DNA from: Neopusillimonas maritima
GTDB taxonomy: Bacteria; Pseudomonadota; Gammaproteobacteria; Burkholderiales; Burkholderiaceae_B
Strand: one strand, 5' to 3'
NCBI RefSeq assembly: GCF_040930455.2
Contig: NZ_CP170494.1
DNA length: 64,000 nt
The notes under the pieces are model-generated. The model was given only the letters and a program-made list of their open reading frames with translations, was not told where the DNA came from and searched no databases. Made by a program: the position numbers and the translations under genes. Shown here piece by piece: positions 8,301-16,870 of the stretch. Positions within the stretch are counted from its first letter, which is position 1; each line of letters starts with the position of its first letter.

Positions 8301-9842
8301 TTAATAAGCGCCGTGCTTCTTGAACTCGTCAATTGCAGCAGCAAGTGCCTCGTCGTCTTCCTTGGACAATTCTTTCTTGTCTTCGATGCGCTGAACCAAA
8401 TCGGCGTGCTTGGATTTCAGCGTTTCTTTCAAGGCTTTCTCGAAAGGCAGAACCTGGTCGACTTCAACGTCGTCGAGGTAACCCCGGTTCACTGTGAACA
8501 GCGAAACGGCAAGTTCCCAAACCTGTAAAGGCTGATACTGAGGCTGCTTAAGCAACTCAACAACGCGCTTACCACGCTCGAGCTGACGACGGGTTGCGTC
8601 GTCGAGGTCGGACGCAAACTGAGCAAACGCAGCCAATTCACGATACTGGGCCAAGTCGGTACGAATACCGCCGGCCAGTTTCTTGACCACTTTGGTTTGA
8701 GCCGAACCACCCACACGGGAAACCGAGATACCTGCGTTAATAGCAGGACGAATACCCGCGTTAAACAAGTCAGTTTCCAAGAAAATCTGACCGTCGGTAA
8801 TGGAAATAACGTTGGTGGGAACGAAGGCGGAAACGTCGCCGGCCTGCGTTTCAATAATTGGCAGCGCGGTTAACGAACCCGTTTTACCTTTTACTTCACC
8901 ATTCGTGAATTTCTCTACGTACTCGGCATTAACGCGAGCAGCACGTTCGAGCAAGCGGGAGTGCAGATAGAACACGTCGCCGGGGTAGGCTTCACGGCCG
9001 GGGGGGCGGCGCAGCAACAACGACACCTGACGATAAGCCCATGCCTGCTTGGTAAGATCGTCGTATACGATCAGGGCGTCTTCACCGCGATCGCGGAAGT
9101 ATTCGCCCATCGTGCAACCGGAGTAAGCGGCCAGATACTGCATGGCGGCGGAATCGGAGGCGGCAGCGGCAACAACGATGGTGTATTCCATTGCGCCGTG
9201 CTCTTCGAGCTTGCGAACCACGTTGTTAATGGTAGAAGCTTTCTGACCAATAGCGACATAAACGCAGGTAACGTTCTTGCCTTTCTGGCTGATGATGGTG
9301 TCGACGGCCACAGCGGTTTTACCGGTTTGACGGTCACCAATAATCAGTTCGCGCTGACCACGGCCGATAGGCACCATGGAGTCAATCGCCTTAACACCTG
9401 TTTGCAGGGGTTGGTCGACCGACTGACGCGCGATCACGCCGGGAGCCACTTTTTCGATAATATCGGTGGCTTTGGCGTTAATGGGGCCTTTGCCATCGAT
9501 AGGTGTGCCCAGGGCATCGACCACACGGCCGCACAACTCGGGGCCGACAGGCACTTCAAGAATACGACCGGTTGTTTTTACCGGATCACCTTCGGAAACG
9601 CCGGTGTAATCGCCCAGAATAACGGCACCGACCGAATCGCGCTCAAGGTTAAGCGCCAGGCCGAATACATTATTGGGAAATTCAAGCATTTCACCCTGCA
9701 TCACATCGGACAAACCGTGAATGCGGGTAATACCGTCGGTCACGGATACGACCGTGCCCTGCGTACGTACGTCAGTCGACGCGCCCAAGCCTTCGATACG
9801 GCTCTTGAGCAGCTCGCTGATCTCTGACGGGTTAAGTTGCAT
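8301..9842 (-). CDS. atpA: ATP synthase F1 alpha subunit
   Basis: Alpha holds the non-catalytic nucleotide sites of F1. The 513-residue product starts MQLNPSEISELLKSRIEG and shows the P-loop GDRQTGKTAVAVD, the Walker B-like ALIVYDDLTKQAWAYR, and the 'VGGSAQ' segment shortly after GIRPAINAGISVSRVG. Complete and typical in length. It is separated from atpG by about 100 bases, which is wider than the other spacers in the operon, and lies 34 bases after atpH. Confidence 0.98.
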   Translation of the reverse strand: MQLNPSEISELLKSRIEGLGASTDVRTQGTVVSVTDGITRIHGLSDVMQGEMLEFPNNVFGLALNLERDSVGAVILGDYTGVSEGDPVKTTGRILEVPVGPELCGRVVDALGTPIDGKGPINAKATDIIEKVAPGVIARQSVDQPLQTGVKAIDSMVPIGRGQRELIIGDRQTGKTAVAVDTIISQKGKNVTCVYVAIGQKASTINNVVRKLEEHGAMEYTIVVAAAASDSAAMQYLAAYSGCTMGEYFRDRGEDALIVYDDLTKQAWAYRQVSLLLRRPPGREAYPGDVFYLHSRLLERAARVNAEYVEKFTNGEVKGKTGSLTALPIIETQAGDVSAFVPTNVISITDGQIFLETDLFNAGIRPAINAGISVSRVGGSAQTKVVKKLAGGIRTDLAQYRELAAFAQFASDLDDATRRQLERGKRVVELLKQPQYQPLQVWELAVSLFTVNRGYLDDVEVDQVLPFEKALKETLKSKHADLVQRIEDKKELSKEDDEALAAAIDEFKKHGAY

Positions 9843-9876
9843 GTTCAGACTCCTGGAATCCTGTTAGTTGCTGCCT

Positions 9877-10416
9877 TTAAGCAGCCAACGTATCGCGCAT
9901 ACGGGCCAGTTGGGCCTGCACGGAAGTGTCGAGTACCTGATCACCGACAACCACCCGGACACCACCGATCAGGGAAGAGTCTATGGTGACGGACGGCTTA
10001 AGTTTCAGGCCAAATTTTTTCTCGAGGCCTGCAAGCAGCTCGGTGACCTGTGCATCGGATAATTCGTATGCACTGGTAATCTGGGCTACCGCACTCCCTT
10101 CGAATTGATTTTTAAGCAGGTCGAACTGTTCGGCAATTTGCGGCAGCAGCAAAATGCGACCATTCTGGACGAGCAGTTCGATGAAATTGCGTGCCTGATC
10201 TGACAACGCCGACTTCACCAGCCCGCAGAACAACTCGAAACGTTGCTCATTGCTAAGGCGCGGATCGGTAAGCGCGTCGCGCACGTCTTCCAAACTTGCC
10301 ACTGCTGCAAGCTCGTTCACCAAATCCGACCACGATGCCAGAGAAGCCTGGTCACCTTTGGCCGAAGCAAACAGCGCTTCGGCGTATGGTCGGGCAATTG
10401 TCGATAATTCAGCCAT
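9877..10416 (-). CDS. atpH: ATP synthase F1 delta subunit
   Basis: Delta links the top of F1 to the b-subunit peripheral stalk. The 179-residue protein begins MAELSTIARPYAEALFASA, the conserved N-terminal segment of the OSCP/delta family, and ends in the typical IGGVRVVVGDQVLDTSVQ motif. Family length is normal. It lies 15 bases downstream of atpF and 34 bases upstream of atpA in the usual order. Confidence 0.96.
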   Translation of the reverse strand: MAELSTIARPYAEALFASAKGDQASLASWSDLVNELAAVASLEDVRDALTDPRLSNEQRFELFCGLVKSALSDQARNFIELLVQNGRILLLPQIAEQFDLLKNQFEGSAVAQITSAYELSDAQVTELLAGLEKKFGLKLKPSVTIDSSLIGGVRVVVGDQVLDTSVQAQLARMRDTLAA

Positions 10417-10431
10417 GGCTTTGCCCTGAGA

Positions 10432-10902
10432 TTAGAGTTGTGCCTTAAGCTGGTTCAACAGCTCGGCGTGTGCCTGTGCATCGACCTCGCGCTTGAGAAT
10501 CTGTTCTGCACCCTTGACAGCCAACACAGCAACGTCGTCACGCAACCCGTCGCGGGCACGCTGGACTTCCTGTTCGGCGTCTTGTTTGGCTTGGGCGATA
10601 ATCCGAGCTTTTTCAGCCTCGGCTTCGCGCCGTGCCTCATCGATGAGGGCGGCAGCCTGTTTCTCAGCTTCGAGCATGCGAGCGTGATTTTCAGACTTCG
10701 CTGATGCTTCGATCAGGCTGATACGGGCCTGAGCCTGCGCCAGATCGGCCTTGCCTTTATCGGCAGCAGCCAGACCATCTGCAATTTTCTGGCGGCGATC
10801 TTCGATTGCTTTTGTCAGGGGTGGCCATACGAATTTCATCGTAAACCACGCCAAGACAAAAAACACGATCATCTGAAAAAAGAGAGTCGCGTTTAAGTTC
10901 AC
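10432..10902 (-). CDS. atpF: ATP synthase Fo b subunit
   Basis: Subunit b forms the peripheral stator. The 156-residue protein has one N-terminal membrane span (LFFQMIVFFVLAWFTMKFVW) followed by the conserved PPLTKAIEDRRQKIADGL and a long charged, alanine-rich helix that dimerises as a coiled coil. The start is a GTG at 10900-10902. This is the standard b form, with no second b' gene next to it. The spacer to atpE is about 130 bases. Confidence 0.96.
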   Translation of the reverse strand: MNLNATLFFQMIVFFVLAWFTMKFVWPPLTKAIEDRRQKIADGLAAADKGKADLAQAQARISLIEASAKSENHARMLEAEKQAAALIDEARREAEAEKARIIAQAKQDAEQEVQRARDGLRDDVAVLAVKGAEQILKREVDAQAHAELLNQLKAQL

Positions 10903-11035
10903 GGTCGTTTCCCTTTATTACCACTGGCACCTTACAGATTAACTGCACGATGCCCAATGTCCACGTCGCAGATGGCACTTAAAGCACCACCAACGACGAC
11001 GTTAGCCTGCCCGAAGGCAGGCGCGTTGCTAAAGC

Positions 11036-11278
11036 TTATCCGACGAACGGATTGGCGAAAGCAAACAGCATGGCGATACCCACACCGATCAGGAAGGCGG
11101 CGTCGATCAGGCCGGCCAACAAGAACATTTTGGTTTGCAAAGCGTTCATGAGCTCGGGTTGACGAGCCGAAGCTTCCAGATATTTACCGCCCATCAAAGC
11201 GATACCGATCGAGGCGCCAAAAGCACCCAGGCCAACAATAAGACCGCAAGCCAGAGCAACGAAAGCAACGTTGGTCAT
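11036..11278 (-). CDS. atpE: ATP synthase Fo c subunit (proteolipid)
   Basis: This 80-residue hydrophobic hairpin forms the rotor ring in the membrane. The first helix holds the glycine-rich GLGAFGASIGIALMGG, the polar loop is the RQPE segment, and the second helix has the ion-carrying carboxylate as Asp59 in LLAGLIDAAFLIG. The carboxylate is aspartate, and I see none of the extra ligands of sodium-type rings, so proton coupling is likely. A good Shine-Dalgarno (AAGGAG) precedes the ATG. Confidence 0.97.
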   Translation of the reverse strand: MTNVAFVALACGLIVGLGAFGASIGIALMGGKYLEASARQPELMNALQTKMFLLAGLIDAAFLIGVGIAMLFAFANPFVG

Positions 11279-11403
11279 AACAACTCCTTGGTTAATAAAC
11301 CTTGTGTAATCAATAAGCCAAAATTAAAAACTGCTTTGCAAGAAAACCTTGCTATCCAGCAGACCGACCCCGTTGAAATAAGGGCCCGCCCGCTAGGAAT
11401 TCA

Positions 11404-12285
11404 TTAATGGTCTTCGTGAGCCAAACCAACGTAAACGAGGGTTAGCATCATGAAGATGTAGGCCTGCAACACCACGATTAACACGTGGAAAATCGCCCAG
11501 GCGGAGCCGGCCAGAATATGACCGATACCCAAACCCACACTGGCACCATTAAAGCCTGCCGCCGCACCACCCAATAGGGCGATGAGCATGAAGAGCAATT
11601 CGCCGGCAAACATGTTGCCGAACAACCGCATACCCAACGACACCGTTTTGGCGGCATATTCCATAAGGTTCAACAATATGTTGAACGGAATAAGAAGCAC
11701 ACCCACAACACCGTGACCGTGGAAGGGAGCCGTAAACAAGCCTTTTGTGAAGCCCAGGCCACCCTTGACTTTAATGCCGTAGTAAAGAGTGAGTAGCAAC
11801 ACGCCCAACGACATACCCATTGGCACGTTCAGGTCGGCTGTCGGCAAAATACGGTGGTAATAAAGTGGGTCGCCCTGCTCGGCACCCAAGCCTGTCATTT
11901 TGAAAATCCATGCCATGAGATCGACCGGAACCAGGTCGAGCGTGTTCATGAGGATAATCCACAAGAATACGGTAAGTGCCAGCGGCGCAACAAAACGACG
12001 GCTCTCTTCGTTAGGAATAATGCTTTTGGCTTCGTTCTGCACCATTTCAACAAGCATTTCAACGGCCGACTGGAACCGGCCGGGAACACCGCTTGTTGCT
12101 TTATTGGCTGCACGCCACAAGAAAAAGATCACGATAAGCCCCATAAACAGGGACCAGAACATCGAGTCGTAATTCAGAACGCTGAAGTCGGCAATTGCAG
12201 TTTGCTTTTCCCCCAGACCATTCAAATGCACTAAGTGATGCTGAATGTAATAGGATTGTGGCGAGATATCACTTGGAGCAGCCAT
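11404..12285 (-). CDS. atpB: ATP synthase Fo a subunit
   Basis: Subunit a provides the proton half-channels against the c ring. The 293-residue product has about five or six membrane spans. It contains the essential arginine segment SLGMRLFGNMFAGELLF, and the C-terminal helix segment FHVLIVVLQAYIFMML that completes the channel. Length and motif are normal for proteobacteria. It lies between atpI and atpE; a marked hairpin precedes it in the spacer to atpI. Confidence 0.97.
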   Translation of the reverse strand: MAAPSDISPQSYYIQHHLVHLNGLGEKQTAIADFSVLNYDSMFWSLFMGLIVIFFLWRAANKATSGVPGRFQSAVEMLVEMVQNEAKSIIPNEESRRFVAPLALTVFLWIILMNTLDLVPVDLMAWIFKMTGLGAEQGDPLYYHRILPTADLNVPMGMSLGVLLLTLYYGIKVKGGLGFTKGLFTAPFHGHGVVGVLLIPFNILLNLMEYAAKTVSLGMRLFGNMFAGELLFMLIALLGGAAAGFNGASVGLGIGHILAGSAWAIFHVLIVVLQAYIFMMLTLVYVGLAHEDH

Positions 12286-12318
12286 TTGAACCCTTACCTG
12301 TTAACTTTTTTAAACAGA

Positions 12319-12342
12319 GCCTGACACAGAAGTGTGTCAGGC
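12319..12342 (-). other. Hairpin in the atpI-atpB spacer
   Basis: A perfect 10-bp inverted repeat (GCCTGACACA with TGTGTCAGGC, four-base loop) lies between the atpI stop and the atpB start. On the transcribed minus strand it is followed by TCTGTTTAAAAAAG, so the T-run is short. It may act as a partial terminator or an RNA-processing and stability element that separates low atpI expression from the other subunits. The role is inference. Confidence 0.6.
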
Positions 12343-12367
12343 CCATGAAATTGGAATTCGCACCACG

Positions 12368-12811
12368 TTACGGTAGCCGCCCGAACATCAGCAGCAACAC
12401 GTAACCTTTCAACACCATGAGCAAGCCGAACAGCAGCGCAGGCCACACAAGCCACGACTGGGCCAGGTAAACCACCAGCACCAGCAATGCAACTGATGCA
12501 AACAGCTTAACAAGCTCGCCAACCAGAAACCGACCGGGACTGGCCGGCCGACCGGCAACCATGGCCAACAGCAGGCGCGCAGCAAAAAGCGCATTAGGAA
12601 CAAAACAGGACAACGCGCCCAAAAGCGCCGATGCTCCGGCTTCAACCCCTGCGACCCCCCAGGAAACCACAACGGCAACAAGCATCATGCCCGCCTGAGC
12701 GGCCAGCACACGAACAAGCCCTTTAACGGCGCTTGCCTGCACTTTTCTGCGCTCGGCCTCAGTTAGCTTTATTGGTTCAAGCCTTACCGGCTCGGTTTCC
12801 CCAGGCTTCAC
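12368..12811 (-). CDS. atpI: ATP synthase protein I (AtpI family)
   Basis: AtpI is a small membrane protein thought to help assemble the c ring and is not a subunit of the final enzyme. About 147 residues with four predicted spans after a charged N-terminus (KLTEAERRKVQASAVKG). It opens the atp operon. The start is uncertain: the open frame reaches a TTG at 12835, but a good sigma-70 -10 box at 12843-12848 would start transcription right at that TTG, so the GTG at 12811, just after CAGGGG, is preferred. A shorter GTG start at 12742 is also possible. The family is poorly conserved; identification rests on position and topology. Confidence 0.8.
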   Translation of the reverse strand: MKPGETEPVRLEPIKLTEAERRKVQASAVKGLVRVLAAQAGMMLVAVVVSWGVAGVEAGASALLGALSCFVPNALFAARLLLAMVAGRPASPGRFLVGELVKLFASVALLVLVVYLAQSWLVWPALLFGLLMVLKGYVLLLMFGRLP

Positions 12812-12842
12812 AAGCCCCTGCTTCTTTGGTGTCAAACCCAGA

Positions 12843-12872
12843 GAGTATAACTGGTTTTTTAAGCGTTAAGCA
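12843..12872 (-). promoter_or_regulatory. Sigma-70 type promoter for the atp operon
   Basis: Read on the minus strand, TTGCTT (12867-12872) and TATACT (12843-12848) are separated by 18 bases, a good match to -35 and -10 boxes. Transcription would start near 12836, immediately ahead of atpI. Confidence 0.6.
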
Positions 12873-12913
12873 AATCGTAAGGCGGCTTTTTTGTGCAACG
12901 CACACCCGGCCCT

Positions 12914-13690
12914 TTATTCATGCCGAAACTTGGCCTCACGCTTTTCGACGAATGCATTCATGCCTTCTTTTTGATCATGCGTGGAGAACAAGGCGTGGAA
13001 GTTGCGGCGCTCAAACAACAAGCCTTCATTCAACGGTGATTCGTATGCACGATTAATGCTTTCTTTGGCCATCATAACCGCCGGCAAAGGCATGGAGGCG
13101 ATGACCGCTGCAGCCGCCATGGCTTCTTCCAGCACTTTTTCAGTGGGCACAACCCGGGCAACCAGGCCGGCCTGCTCGGCCTCTTGCGCACCAATCATGC
13201 GGGCCGTCAGAATCATGTCCATGGCTTTGGCCTTGCCCATGGCACGCGGCAATCGCTGGGTGCCACCATAACCGGGAATAATGCCCAGCTTGATTTCGGG
13301 CTGCCCAAACTTGGCGTTTTCACCGGCAATAATGAAATCGCATTGCATGGCCAACTCACAGCCTCCGCCCAGCGCAAAGCCGGACACCGCAGCAATAACG
13401 GGTTTACGAATACGGCGCAGCGATTCCCAGTTGTGGCCCAGGTAATCCTGTTTGTAAACATCGGCATACGACCAATCTTTCATCGCCGCAATATCCGCGC
13501 CGGCAGCAAAAGCTTTCTCACTCCCTGTTAAAACAATGGCGCCAATGTCGTCGTTTGCATCGAAGTCGCGCATGGCCTGCGCCACTTCATCGATTAATTC
13601 ATTGCTGAGCGCGTTCAACACTTTTGCCCGATTCAGGGTAACCAGCCCCACACGCCCTTGAATTTCGGTTTTGATCATTGGCTCGCTCAT
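12914..13690 (-). CDS. Enoyl-CoA hydratase (crotonase family)
   Basis: A 258-residue crotonase that should hydrate short-chain 2-enoyl-CoA to 3-hydroxyacyl-CoA in fatty-acid or amino-acid breakdown. Both catalytic glutamates are in their expected places: ALGGGCELAMQCDFIIA and FGQPEIKLGIIPGYGGTQR. The oxyanion-hole segment AFAAGADIAAMKDWSY is also present. Length and motifs match the EchA/PaaF type of single-function hydratase. ATG at 13688-13690. It diverges from the M61 peptidase gene across 30 bases, so the two share a compact promoter region. Confidence 0.92.
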   Translation of the reverse strand: MSEPMIKTEIQGRVGLVTLNRAKVLNALSNELIDEVAQAMRDFDANDDIGAIVLTGSEKAFAAGADIAAMKDWSYADVYKQDYLGHNWESLRRIRKPVIAAVSGFALGGGCELAMQCDFIIAGENAKFGQPEIKLGIIPGYGGTQRLPRAMGKAKAMDMILTARMIGAQEAEQAGLVARVVPTEKVLEEAMAAAAVIASMPLPAVMMAKESINRAYESPLNEGLLFERRNFHALFSTHDQKEGMNAFVEKREAKFRHE

Positions 13691-13720
13691 GAACTCTCCT
13701 TTGCAAAGTAAACTAAATGC

Positions 13721-15511
13721 ATGAATACAAAACCGTTACTTTACCGCTTAACGCCCGCCGACCCGGCCGGCCACTGTTTTTCAGTTCAACTGACCATTGC
13801 GCAACCGAGTACAGAAGGGCAAATACTCAGCTTGCCTGCCTGGATCCCAGGCAGTTACCTGCTACGCGATTTTTCCCGACAAATCCAGGATATTCGTGCC
13901 CACGACGCACAAAACGCGCCCGTCGCCATCACCAAAACCGGTTCCCATAGTTGGCAATGCGCCCCTTGCCACGGGGCTTTGCACATTGAGTACCGTGTCT
14001 ATGCCTGGGATCTTTCAGTACGCGGCGCCCACTTCGACGAAACCCATGCTTTTTTCAACGGCACCAGTGTTTTTCTATTTCCGCACGGCCAAACCAACCA
14101 GCCCTGCTTGCTGGATATCTCTCCACCGCCACACACAAACAAATGGAAAGTCTTCACCAGCCTGCCCGAAGCCAATCCTCAGCATTACTCAAAGGCGGCC
14201 AAACGCCATGGTTTCGGTCTGTATGAAGCACCCGATTACGATGCCCTGATCGACCATCCTGTTGAAATGGGTACGCCGCAAGTAGTGTCGTTTCAAGCGC
14301 ACGGCGCCGAACATGAAATGGTGTTTACCGGTGAAATACCGGGCCTGGATCTGAAACGTATCGCCGCCGACACACAGAAAATCTGTGAAGCGCAAATTGC
14401 ACTGTTCGAGCCGCAAACCAAGGCAGCACCGTTCCTCGATAGCGCTTCACGTTACGTGTTCATGACGATGGTAACCGGCAATGCGTACGGCGGCCTGGAG
14501 CACCGGGCCTCAACCGCGCTGATGATCAGCCGCAACGATTTACCTGTTGTCGCGCAAAAGAAAGCACCAGATGGCTACACCACCTTTTTGGGCCTGGTCA
14601 GCCATGAGTACTTCCATACGTGGAACATCAAACGGATTAAGCCTGCAGCATTCACTCCCTACAACCTCTTGCAGGAAAATCACACGCGCTTGCTGTGGGT
14701 GGCCGAAGGCTTCACTTCGTACTACGACGACCTGATGTTATTGCGCTCCGGCGTTATCAACGAAACCCAGTACTTTTCGCTGCTGGAAAAAACGATTGGT
14801 CTCGTCATGCGCTCACCGGGACGCCACCGGCAATCGATTGCAGACAGCAGTTACGATGCCTGGACCCGTTTCTACAAGCAAGATGAAGAGTCGCCCAACG
14901 CCATTGTGAGCTACTACAGCAAAGGCGCCTTAGCCGCTTGGGGGCTCGATCTTACTCTTCGAAGCGCCACCAATGGAGCCCGCTCGCTCGACGATGTCAT
15001 GCTTCTGTTATGGCAACGCTATGGCAAAACTTTTTACACCGGCGTGCAAAAAGGAATTGAAGAAGATGCCATGGCGGGCCTGATTCAGGAAGCCACCGGC
15101 GTAAATGTCGATGACTACCTGTTGCGTTATGTCTATGGCTGCGAAGATGTACCGCTAACCAAGTTACTGGCAGACCAGGGAGTCACGCTGGCGTGCGAAA
15201 AAAGCAATGCGTTGCCGTCGATCGATGTTCGAACCAAAACCGGCAGCGGCCAATTGGAACTGGCGACCGTCTACAAAGGGGGGGCGGGGCACCGGGCCGG
15301 GCTATCGGCCGGCGACCTATTGGTGGCGGTAAACGGGCTGCGTATTACCGACGCCGCCTCACTGGACCAGGCCATGCGCCTGTGCCGACCTAACCAGAGC
15401 GTGCCGGTTCATGTTTTCCGCCGCGACGAGTTACGCGTGTACAAAGTGAAAACCGCCTCGCCGCCAAACGATAAATGGACACTGAAACGCGCCCAAACGG
15501 CTGCTACTTAG
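13721..15511 (+). CDS. M61-family glycyl aminopeptidase with PDZ domain
   Basis: A 596-residue protein of the M61 metallopeptidase family. The zinc site is LVSHEYFHTWNIKRIKP (HEYFH at about residues 306-310), with the third ligand glutamate in the WVAEGFTSYYDDLM segment. The family segment GNAYGGLEHRASTALM is present. The N-terminal half is the beta-sheet domain of the family, and a C-terminal PDZ domain (about residues 495-575, containing GAGHRAGLSAGDLLVAVNG) probably binds substrate tails. No signal peptide is evident, so it is probably cytoplasmic. The 3' end overlaps the convergent flavoprotein gene by 8 bases. Confidence 0.93.
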   Translation: MNTKPLLYRLTPADPAGHCFSVQLTIAQPSTEGQILSLPAWIPGSYLLRDFSRQIQDIRAHDAQNAPVAITKTGSHSWQCAPCHGALHIEYRVYAWDLSVRGAHFDETHAFFNGTSVFLFPHGQTNQPCLLDISPPPHTNKWKVFTSLPEANPQHYSKAAKRHGFGLYEAPDYDALIDHPVEMGTPQVVSFQAHGAEHEMVFTGEIPGLDLKRIAADTQKICEAQIALFEPQTKAAPFLDSASRYVFMTMVTGNAYGGLEHRASTALMISRNDLPVVAQKKAPDGYTTFLGLVSHEYFHTWNIKRIKPAAFTPYNLLQENHTRLLWVAEGFTSYYDDLMLLRSGVINETQYFSLLEKTIGLVMRSPGRHRQSIADSSYDAWTRFYKQDEESPNAIVSYYSKGALAAWGLDLTLRSATNGARSLDDVMLLLWQRYGKTFYTGVQKGIEEDAMAGLIQEATGVNVDDYLLRYVYGCEDVPLTKLLADQGVTLACEKSNALPSIDVRTKTGSGQLELATVYKGGAGHRAGLSAGDLLVAVNGLRITDAASLDQAMRLCRPNQSVPVHVFRRDELRVYKVKTASPPNDKWTLKRAQTAAT

Positions 15512-16406
15512 CGTTCGCTTCCAATCTTGCTTGAATCGCCTTGGCCGCGGTTACCCCATCGGCCAGGGCGGTTACCACACACGGATGCTGACGCGATGCC
15601 ACCTCGCCAATGGCATAGACCCCATCAGAACTGGTTTGGGCCGTATCAAAGTCACTTGAAATAAAACCGCGCGCAGTACACGCCAAGCCCAAGTCGTTCG
15701 CAAAATCGGCGTTGGGCGCCCACCCATACATCACCAGCAGAATATCATAAGCCACACCGTTCACCGTGCGCTGCTCAGGGTCAACGGTATACGCCCCGAC
15801 CGTTAGACAACCAACCGGTAACTGCTGAACAAATTGCTGTTGCGCGCGAACCGTGCGGGCATAAACCTGCACGCTGTGCGCGCCCTTTTCGAACGCAAAC
15901 AAGGCATTTTCAAATGCATTGTCACCGCCGCCCAGAACCGCAACCCGCTTATTGGCAAAATCAAAGCCGGCAACATGTTGCCCCGGCCCAACCAAAACCC
16001 GGGGATCAGGCGGCGCTTGATTTAACCCTCGCGCTTTAACACCTGTGGCCAGCACCAAAAAACGACCTTTGATTGTTTCATTGTGTGGGCCCGATATCTG
16101 AAAGCCCGGCGCGCAAACCCGCACCGATTGAACCGGCCACCCCAGACGCAACGCCACTTTCGACTGCGCCAGGCTTTGAGCCAGATTCTGCGCAACCTGC
16201 AAACCATTCACACCCGGCAAACTGGCATTCCAATCGTCCATGAACGGATTGATTCGGCACAACCCGCCCACTGCATCGGCGGCGTCGACCAATAACGGCT
16301 TAAAGCCCAGGCGCGACAACCACACCGCACACGACACGCCCGCCGGACCCGCACCCACAATCATTGCGTCGTAAAAAGAAGGTGCACTGTTTGCTTGAAG
16401 ACTCAT
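15504..16406 (-). CDS. NAD(P)/FAD-dependent oxidoreductase, thioredoxin-reductase-like
   Basis: About 300 residues from ATG 16406, preceded by CAGGG; the frame could extend to a TTG at 16430. The N-terminal FAD-binding Rossmann motif is MIVGAGPAGVSCAVWLSRLG, a second dinucleotide site is VAVLGGGDNAFENALFAFEKG, and the C-terminal FAD segment is SSDGVYAIGEVAS. The layout matches the small thioredoxin-reductase-like family, but the redox CxxC that thioredoxin reductase has in the NAD(P) domain is not seen, so it is closer to ferredoxin-NADP reductase-like or bacillithiol-reductase-like members. Physiological substrate unknown. Confidence 0.85.
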   Translation of the reverse strand: MSLQANSAPSFYDAMIVGAGPAGVSCAVWLSRLGFKPLLVDAADAVGGLCRINPFMDDWNASLPGVNGLQVAQNLAQSLAQSKVALRLGWPVQSVRVCAPGFQISGPHNETIKGRFLVLATGVKARGLNQAPPDPRVLVGPGQHVAGFDFANKRVAVLGGGDNAFENALFAFEKGAHSVQVYARTVRAQQQFVQQLPVGCLTVGAYTVDPEQRTVNGVAYDILLVMYGWAPNADFANDLGLACTARGFISSDFDTAQTSSDGVYAIGEVASRQHPCVVTALADGVTAAKAIQARLEANAK

Positions 16407-16499
16407 TGACCCTGCCAGTAAATAACCCAATACGCAAAGTGTATCGGAAGCGATGCCCTATTCGCACTACAATTGCGTCTCACTCATCAGGTTAAACGT

Positions 16500-16865
16500 A
16501 TGCTTACCCGCCGTATTTATTTTTCACAGTTGGCGCTCGACGCCCGTATTGGTATCCTTGAACACGAACTGCGTGCCACGCAACCTTTGCATATCGATGT
16601 TGAGGTGGACATTGATATTTCGCAACCGGTAAATGATCACAATATTCAAACCGTGCTCGATTACCGCCTGCTACGTAGCGCCATTGTGGAAGAATGTACG
16701 CAGGCCCACGTAAACCTCATCGAAACACTGGTCGAGCAAGTGGCCGACCGCCTGTTTCGCGAATTTGCTGAAGTGCGCCACCTGAAACTGCGCATCAGCA
16801 AACCCAATGCTTTTTCCGACTGCGCCGCAGTCGGCGTTGAAATTCAACGCAGCCGCAACGATTAA
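16500..16865 (+). CDS. folB: Dihydroneopterin aldolase
   Basis: FolB converts 7,8-dihydroneopterin to 6-hydroxymethyl-dihydropterin and glycolaldehyde in folate synthesis. The 121-residue product begins MLTRRIYFSQLALDARIGIL and carries the substrate-binding glutamate in GILEHE, the tyrosine in TVLDYRLL and the catalytic lysine in LRISKPNAF. ATG 16500 with AGG about ten bases upstream is the best start; the open frame reaches a TTG at 16473. It is followed five bases later by ttcA in the same direction. Confidence 0.95.
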   Translation: MLTRRIYFSQLALDARIGILEHELRATQPLHIDVEVDIDISQPVNDHNIQTVLDYRLLRSAIVEECTQAHVNLIETLVEQVADRLFREFAEVRHLKLRISKPNAFSDCAAVGVEIQRSRND

Positions 16866-16870
16866 TAGTT

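Noticed and set aside
7255..9827. Long antisense open frames through atpG and atpA (349 and 288 codons)
   Set aside because: They lie fully opposite conserved genes, have no domain-like sequence, and arise from codon bias in the true frames.
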